Positions 59,813 to 64,000 of a stretch of DNA of 64,000 bases are shown piece after piece (position 1 is the first letter of the stretch; the number at the start of each line of letters is the position of its first letter). The translations under genes were made by a program, and so were the position numbers. The stretch is from positions 34,845,191 to 34,909,190 of the forward strand of contig NC_068346.1 of the NCBI RefSeq assembly GCF_014633365.1, read 5' to 3'. Under the pieces are notes generated by a model. It made no database searches and was not told where the DNA came from. It saw only the letters and a list, made by a program, of their open reading frames with translations. The DNA comes from Diospyros lotus (lineage: Eukaryota > Streptophyta > Magnoliopsida > Ericales > Ebenaceae).

Positions 59813-60511
59813 GCGTAACAATGATAATATATGCTCTTTTGTGATTCGAACCGAAGATTATGGGTTTAAATTCAAGTATAATCTCCTTGCATATAAAAGA
59901 TAGAATTATATATACAAATAATAATTTTCCAGCCAATTGACTGGTGGAGTTGTGCAGCGCGTTCGATCGACCATTCTGGAAGAAAAGACTTGTTGGTTGA
60001 TTTAGACACCAAAGCCAGCAATGGAAGTTTCAGCTCTTTCCTACTTCTCTATTTGTTCAAATCTAGAAAGGGGAGATCTGCCCCACTGACATAGCATAAT
60101 TGGATTTTAAGTAATAGATTGTACTTGAAAATATAAGTTTGAGTCATGATAGTCACAGTACGAGAGTTTTACTCTTTTATGAGATGGTTCTTTGTAGATA
60201 TTATGCACTATATCTTTTATTTGATACGTTATCGTGTATTATAATTAACTCCTTCCACGTACGTAAAATAATGGGTGACTAGAAATTTTAGCTTTTGCAC
60301 TCAAAAGAAAGGGGGATGCCCCTTTAGATCCTTATCTCTATCTGACAATAGGAGAGAGAAACATGCGTCGTCTGTCTTGGACAAATTTTATTTTATTTTA
60401 TTTGATGTAAACTTATTTGGGGAAGGGTCCCATCCCCTCAGATTCCATATCCCTCTCAATTTGTTCACATGAAGCAAATTTTATGTGAAAATTTTCCCAA
60501 CAGACACTGTC
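59813..60511 (+). other. Intergenic DNA upstream of copy 3
   Basis: No gene. 59816-59940 matches 34486-34640, and 60372-60511 matches 34908-35059. The middle part (59941-60370) differs from the copy 1/copy 2 interval and holds nothing I can name. Confidence 0.55.
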
Positions 60512-60706
60512 GGAGGATACCCACAAAGGTCAAATTCGTCATTATACAAGAAAAGCAAATGGCTTTCGATCCCAGCCACTCTTTTCAAGCCGATTGGTCC
60601 ATTCCCTTTTTCATTCCACGTGTACAGTGAAGACCGATCAAGGTCATTCTTGTAAATTTGACAAAAGTCACGTGGGCATTATCGTCAATGCAAGCCGCCC
60701 AATTTA
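60512..60706 (+). promoter_or_regulatory. Conserved upstream block of copy 3 (G-box, CCAAT)
   Basis: G-box CACGTG at 60669-60674, also CCACGTGT at about 60617-60624, and GCCGCCCAAT near 60691. Homologous to 35060-35262 and 24072-24232. It is about 460 bp upstream of the copy 3 start codon, with no insertion between, so this copy best shows the original promoter layout. A TATA-like TTTATACT sits near 61037-61044. Confidence 0.65.
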
Positions 60707-61168
60707 GTTTTCCAATTCACACGGATGGCCAGCCCTCCAATTAATTAAAATCCTAATTTTCCAACCAAATTCATTTGATTCGATTACCCTTTATTAAATT
60801 AAATTTGATTTTATTGTCCATCTTTTAATTTAGATTCTACAATTAAAATATCGATTCAATTCGATTTTAGATTCTATTAATTTAGTTTGGTAATTAAATA
60901 ACAATATATTTACTTTTAAATTCTGTCGGCTAAAAGGCGTGGTCCTCAAGGTCAACATACGAGTCAATTCCCTGACACCGAAGGGAAAAAATAGCTTCGT
61001 GTGGAAGGCAGGACGGCAGTGGACACTGTGTACCAGCCTTTATACTCTCTCGCCTAGTTGGGTTCGGGGGAAGAGTAGCTGCTTCCGTCTCCGTATGCTA
61101 TCGTGCCCCTCTTCTCCGACCGCTGCCCTAATCGTACCACCGATCACCGCCGTCGCGTTTCCAGAGCA

Positions 61169-64000
61169 ATGGTGGGCCTCACCGGGAGTAATGGCGGAGT
61201 TGCGACGGTGGCGGAGCCGCAGTACGAGAAGGCGAAGATATCGGTGTGGTGGGACATCGAGAACTGCCAGGTTCCGAAGGGATGCGAGCCCCACTCGATC
61301 GCACAGAACATAAGCTCGGCGCTGGCGACGATGAACTACTGCGGGCCTGTGTCGTCGATCTCCGCGTACGGCGACACTACGGGCATTCCAAACTCCGTCC
61401 AACAGGCTCTCAATAGCACCGGCATCGCCTTGAACCACGTCCCTGCAGGTATGCGATGCACGTATGATCGTTATTTGTTGGTTCTTGAATTTTTAAGTGA
61501 AAATTGAGCTTTTAGTCTTGTTGGCAATTGTGCGATTTGATCGGGATAATTTGTGAGTGTGTAAGTTGAGATTTTGAGTGGATTGAGGGGGTTGATTTGG
61601 GGAATCTGTTCGACGTTTGTGTATGTATCTCTACCGCTTGTTTGGATTTGTACAATTTTGTCATGGGAGAAGACAAACTAAACAAGAGGATCTATCTACT
61701 AGCTTCTTGTTAATATGTGTGGTTTCTTTTCTTCTTCTTCTTCCTTTTAACTCTTTTGGACTGCAGACGCCGTTTCTTCTGGTAAATTTATAAAATTGTT
61801 TTAGATTGAGCAAAATTGAAGTGTTGGATTTGATTTGATAGGAGTTAAAGATGCAAGCGACAAGAAGATTCTGGTGGATATGTTATTCTGGGCCGTGGAC
61901 AATGCTGCGCCTGCTAATTTTTTGTTAATTTCCGGTGATCGGGACTTTTCTAATGCTCTGCATCAGCTGCGCATGAGGAAATACAATATTCTCCTGGCTC
62001 AACCTCAGAAAGCATCTGTACCACTTGTTGCTGCCGCTAAAAGTGTCTGGCTCTGGACAAGTCTTTTGGCTGGAGGGCCACCTTTATCGAATAGCGGCTC
62101 TCCTCAATCTGTTGACAGCAACTCTAGTTATTTTTCCGACTCTGAATCATTGCATGGTCTTGGTCCTGATCCTGTTCACTTAGACCAGCCAGGGGATTCC
62201 TTCTATGAGAGCCATCACTCTGGGACTCAGAAAGCCTCAAGTATGGGGAGGGGAAAAGATGCTAAACATAAAGGGAAACAGCTTCGGATGAATCTGAGTC
62301 AACCAAATATTTCACAATCTTCAAGTGTGCCACTAGGAGTTAAAGAAGATCAGAATAGTTCAAATTCCCATCAACCTGGATATATGCATGTGAAGCAATT
62401 CGAGGACCCCCCGGATTTATCTAGTACTTGTGATCCCGGAGTAACCTCAAGCATGCCTGCCCCAAACTTCGTGCCTGGCAGTGCTGACCTTTCCTGGACT
62501 ACCGACAATAACATTCAGAGTGATTACCAAAACTATTACTCGCGTCCTGTAAGGCCAAACAACGTTCCTTTGCAGCCTCCGTTTTCACCGGGTAATGTGC
62601 CTCCACCTGATCCGCGTGCCTTTGCTTCCCATTCAAGGCCTCCAAGGCCTGATGGACCAAGCTTCACACCAGGTCCTCCAACAAAAGTGCCCGATGTTGG
62701 AAAGCTAAACCAGCCAGTGGATTCCTTCTATGAGAGCCATCACTCTGGGACTCAGAAACCCTCAAGTATGGGGAGGGGAAAAGATGCTAAATATAAGGGG
62801 AAACTGCCTCGGAGGAATCCGAGTCAACCAAATATTTCAGTATCTTCAAGTGTGCCACCAGGAGTTAAAGAAGATCAGAATAGTGCAAACTCCCGTCAAC
62901 CTGGATATATGCATGTGAAGCAATTCGAGGACCCCCGGGATTTATCTAGTACTTGTGATCCCGGAGTAACCTCAAGCATGCCTGCCCAAAACTTCATGCC
63001 TGGCAGTGCTGACCTTTCTTGGACTACCAACAATAACGTTCAGAGTAATTACCAAAACTATTACTCGCGTCCTGTAAGGCCAAACCACGTTCCTTTGCGG
63101 CCTCCATTTGCACCAGGTAATCTGCCTCGACCTGATCCGCATGCCTTTGCCTCCCATTCAGGGCCTCCAAGGCCTGATGGACCAAGCTTCACACCAGGTC
63201 CTCCAACAAAAATACCCGATGTTAGCGAGATAAATATTTCTGGATACCGCGGCAATGATTATCAGCCCTCTACTTCACAACCACGAATTGGAGTAGAGTT
63301 AAAACAAAATCACACAAGCCATGTAAAATTAAATGGTCCGCAGAGGGGCCACGTGGATAACAAGCCTTCATTTTACAATGATGCACTGAACAACGCGCAT
63401 CCCAATGGTCGAGAATTTCAATCATCATCTTCCTCAGCCACGGTCACCACTAATATCTCCAGTCATGGTGTATGCGCAATTCCAGGATGCTCTAAACCGT
63501 CTGAATATGATCAAGGCCTGATCAGGGTAGTTCTACTTGCCTTGAAGACGTTAAAAACTGAGAAGATTATGCCAAATCAAGCAAATATAACTGATTGCAT
63601 ACGTTATGGTGATCCCAAGCACCGAACAGCTGATGTTAAGAAAGCTTTAGAGAGTGCAGTTGAGCAGAAGCTTGTAGTTAAGAAGAACTTGAGAGGTTCT
63701 TTGCAAATATATGTTGGTAAGAATCAGAAACTATGGGAGTGTGTGAACCCCAATAGGGGTTATATTATGCTTTTCCCAGAAGCAACATGGAATGAAATCC
63801 GTAAATTTTTAACATCCTCTCCTGGCCGATCTGCAGTAATGGCTTCTCAATGCAGGTAAATACCTACTTGTTTTCTTCAAGTTCAATTCACTTTGCTTCT
63901 TTATATTTCATCTGACTTCAAATATATGCTTTTCTGCTATTTACCCTCAGGTATGAAGCTGCTACTATTATGAAGCAAATGTGCTTAAAAGAGTTTGCTT
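61169..64000 (+). CDS. NYN-LOTUS (MARF1/limkain-b1-like) protein, copy 3, runs off the window
   Basis: Exons 61169-61448, 61842-63855 and 63951 onward; the window ends inside exon 3 after KQMCLKEFA, where copies 1 and 2 have about 33-36 codons left. The NYN motifs ([29 protein letters not shown]) are intact; one extra Ser precedes ISAYGDT. Exon 2 is longer than in copy 1 because a 525-bp segment of the linker (about 62185-62709) is repeated in frame at 62710-63225. [15 protein letters not shown]...PDVGKL is followed directly by [14 protein letters not shown]...PDVSEI. The LOTUS-like region ([22 protein letters not shown]) is intact. Copy 3 is closer to copy 2 than to copy 1. No frame break is seen. 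Confidence 0.9.
62185..63225 (+). repeat. 525-bp in-frame tandem duplication within exon 2 of copy 3
   Basis: ACCAGCCAGKGGATTCCTTC occurs at 62184 and 62709, 525 bp apart (175 codons). The two halves are similar throughout but not identical, for example KHKGKQ against KYKGKL and VPPPDPRAF against LPRPDPHAF. The second half resembles copy 1 more, which suggests unequal exchange between paralogs rather than a recent simple duplication. Confidence 0.9.

Overview
The window looks like nuclear DNA of a flowering plant, probably a eudicot. It has spliced GT-AG genes, plant-type Ty3/gypsy (Tat-like) and Ty1/copia LTR retrotransposons, tRNA-derived SINEs and AT-rich intergenic DNA. There is no bacterial-style gene organisation. 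I cannot name the species from the sequence.

Host genes. The main host content is a tandem array of three paralogous genes on the plus strand, at 30104-32604, 37897-46139 and 61169 to beyond 64000. They encode proteins with an N-terminal NYN (PIN-like RNase) domain and a C-terminal LOTUS/OST-HTH-like region, the plant relatives of MARF1/limkain-b1. Each has the same three-exon structure, a related upstream block with a G-box, and homologous 3' flanking DNA. The duplicated unit therefore covers promoter, gene and flank and is roughly 10 kb before insertions. A fourth host gene, a type 2C protein phosphatase on the minus strand, survives only as a pseudogene. It is split by a 10-kb retrotransposon (exon 1 and the start of exon 2 at 21041-21534, more of exon 2 at 10874-11064) and cut off on its 3' side by another gypsy remnant.

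Left third (1-11064). This is layered retrotransposon debris. It holds the end of one long LTR (1-2000), a complete 2.5-kb solo LTR with a target duplication (5380-7911), and an old Tat-like element. That old element is represented by a decayed plus-strand extra ORF (2231-4868), large tandem repeats (7917-8760) and a minus-strand RNase H/integrase remnant (9040-10873).

Middle (11065-30103). A full-length Tat-like element (11065-21040, target duplication CCCTC) sits inside the phosphatase exon. It is followed by the phosphatase leader, a SINE-like element, AT-rich DNA, a conserved promoter block, an AT-rich insertion rich in CCCCGAA palindromes, and the 3' end of another Tat-like element with its LTR.

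Right half (30104-64000). This is the NYN-LOTUS gene array. Copy 2 carries a complete 5.9-kb copia element in intron 1 (38354-44237, target duplication TGTAT). Its 3' flank carries a complete 9.9-kb Tat-like element (47430-57311, target duplication CCTTG), a SINE with a 14-bp target duplication, and a further 1.9-kb insertion. Comparison between the paralogous units gives empty or pre-insertion versions of several sites, so insertions can be recognised without a database.

Both full-length Tat-like elements have a tRNA-Lys-type primer binding site, minus-strand gag-pol, and a long plus-strand (antisense) extra ORF with apparent introns between pol and the 3' LTR. Almost all their reading frames are broken, so they look non-autonomous today.
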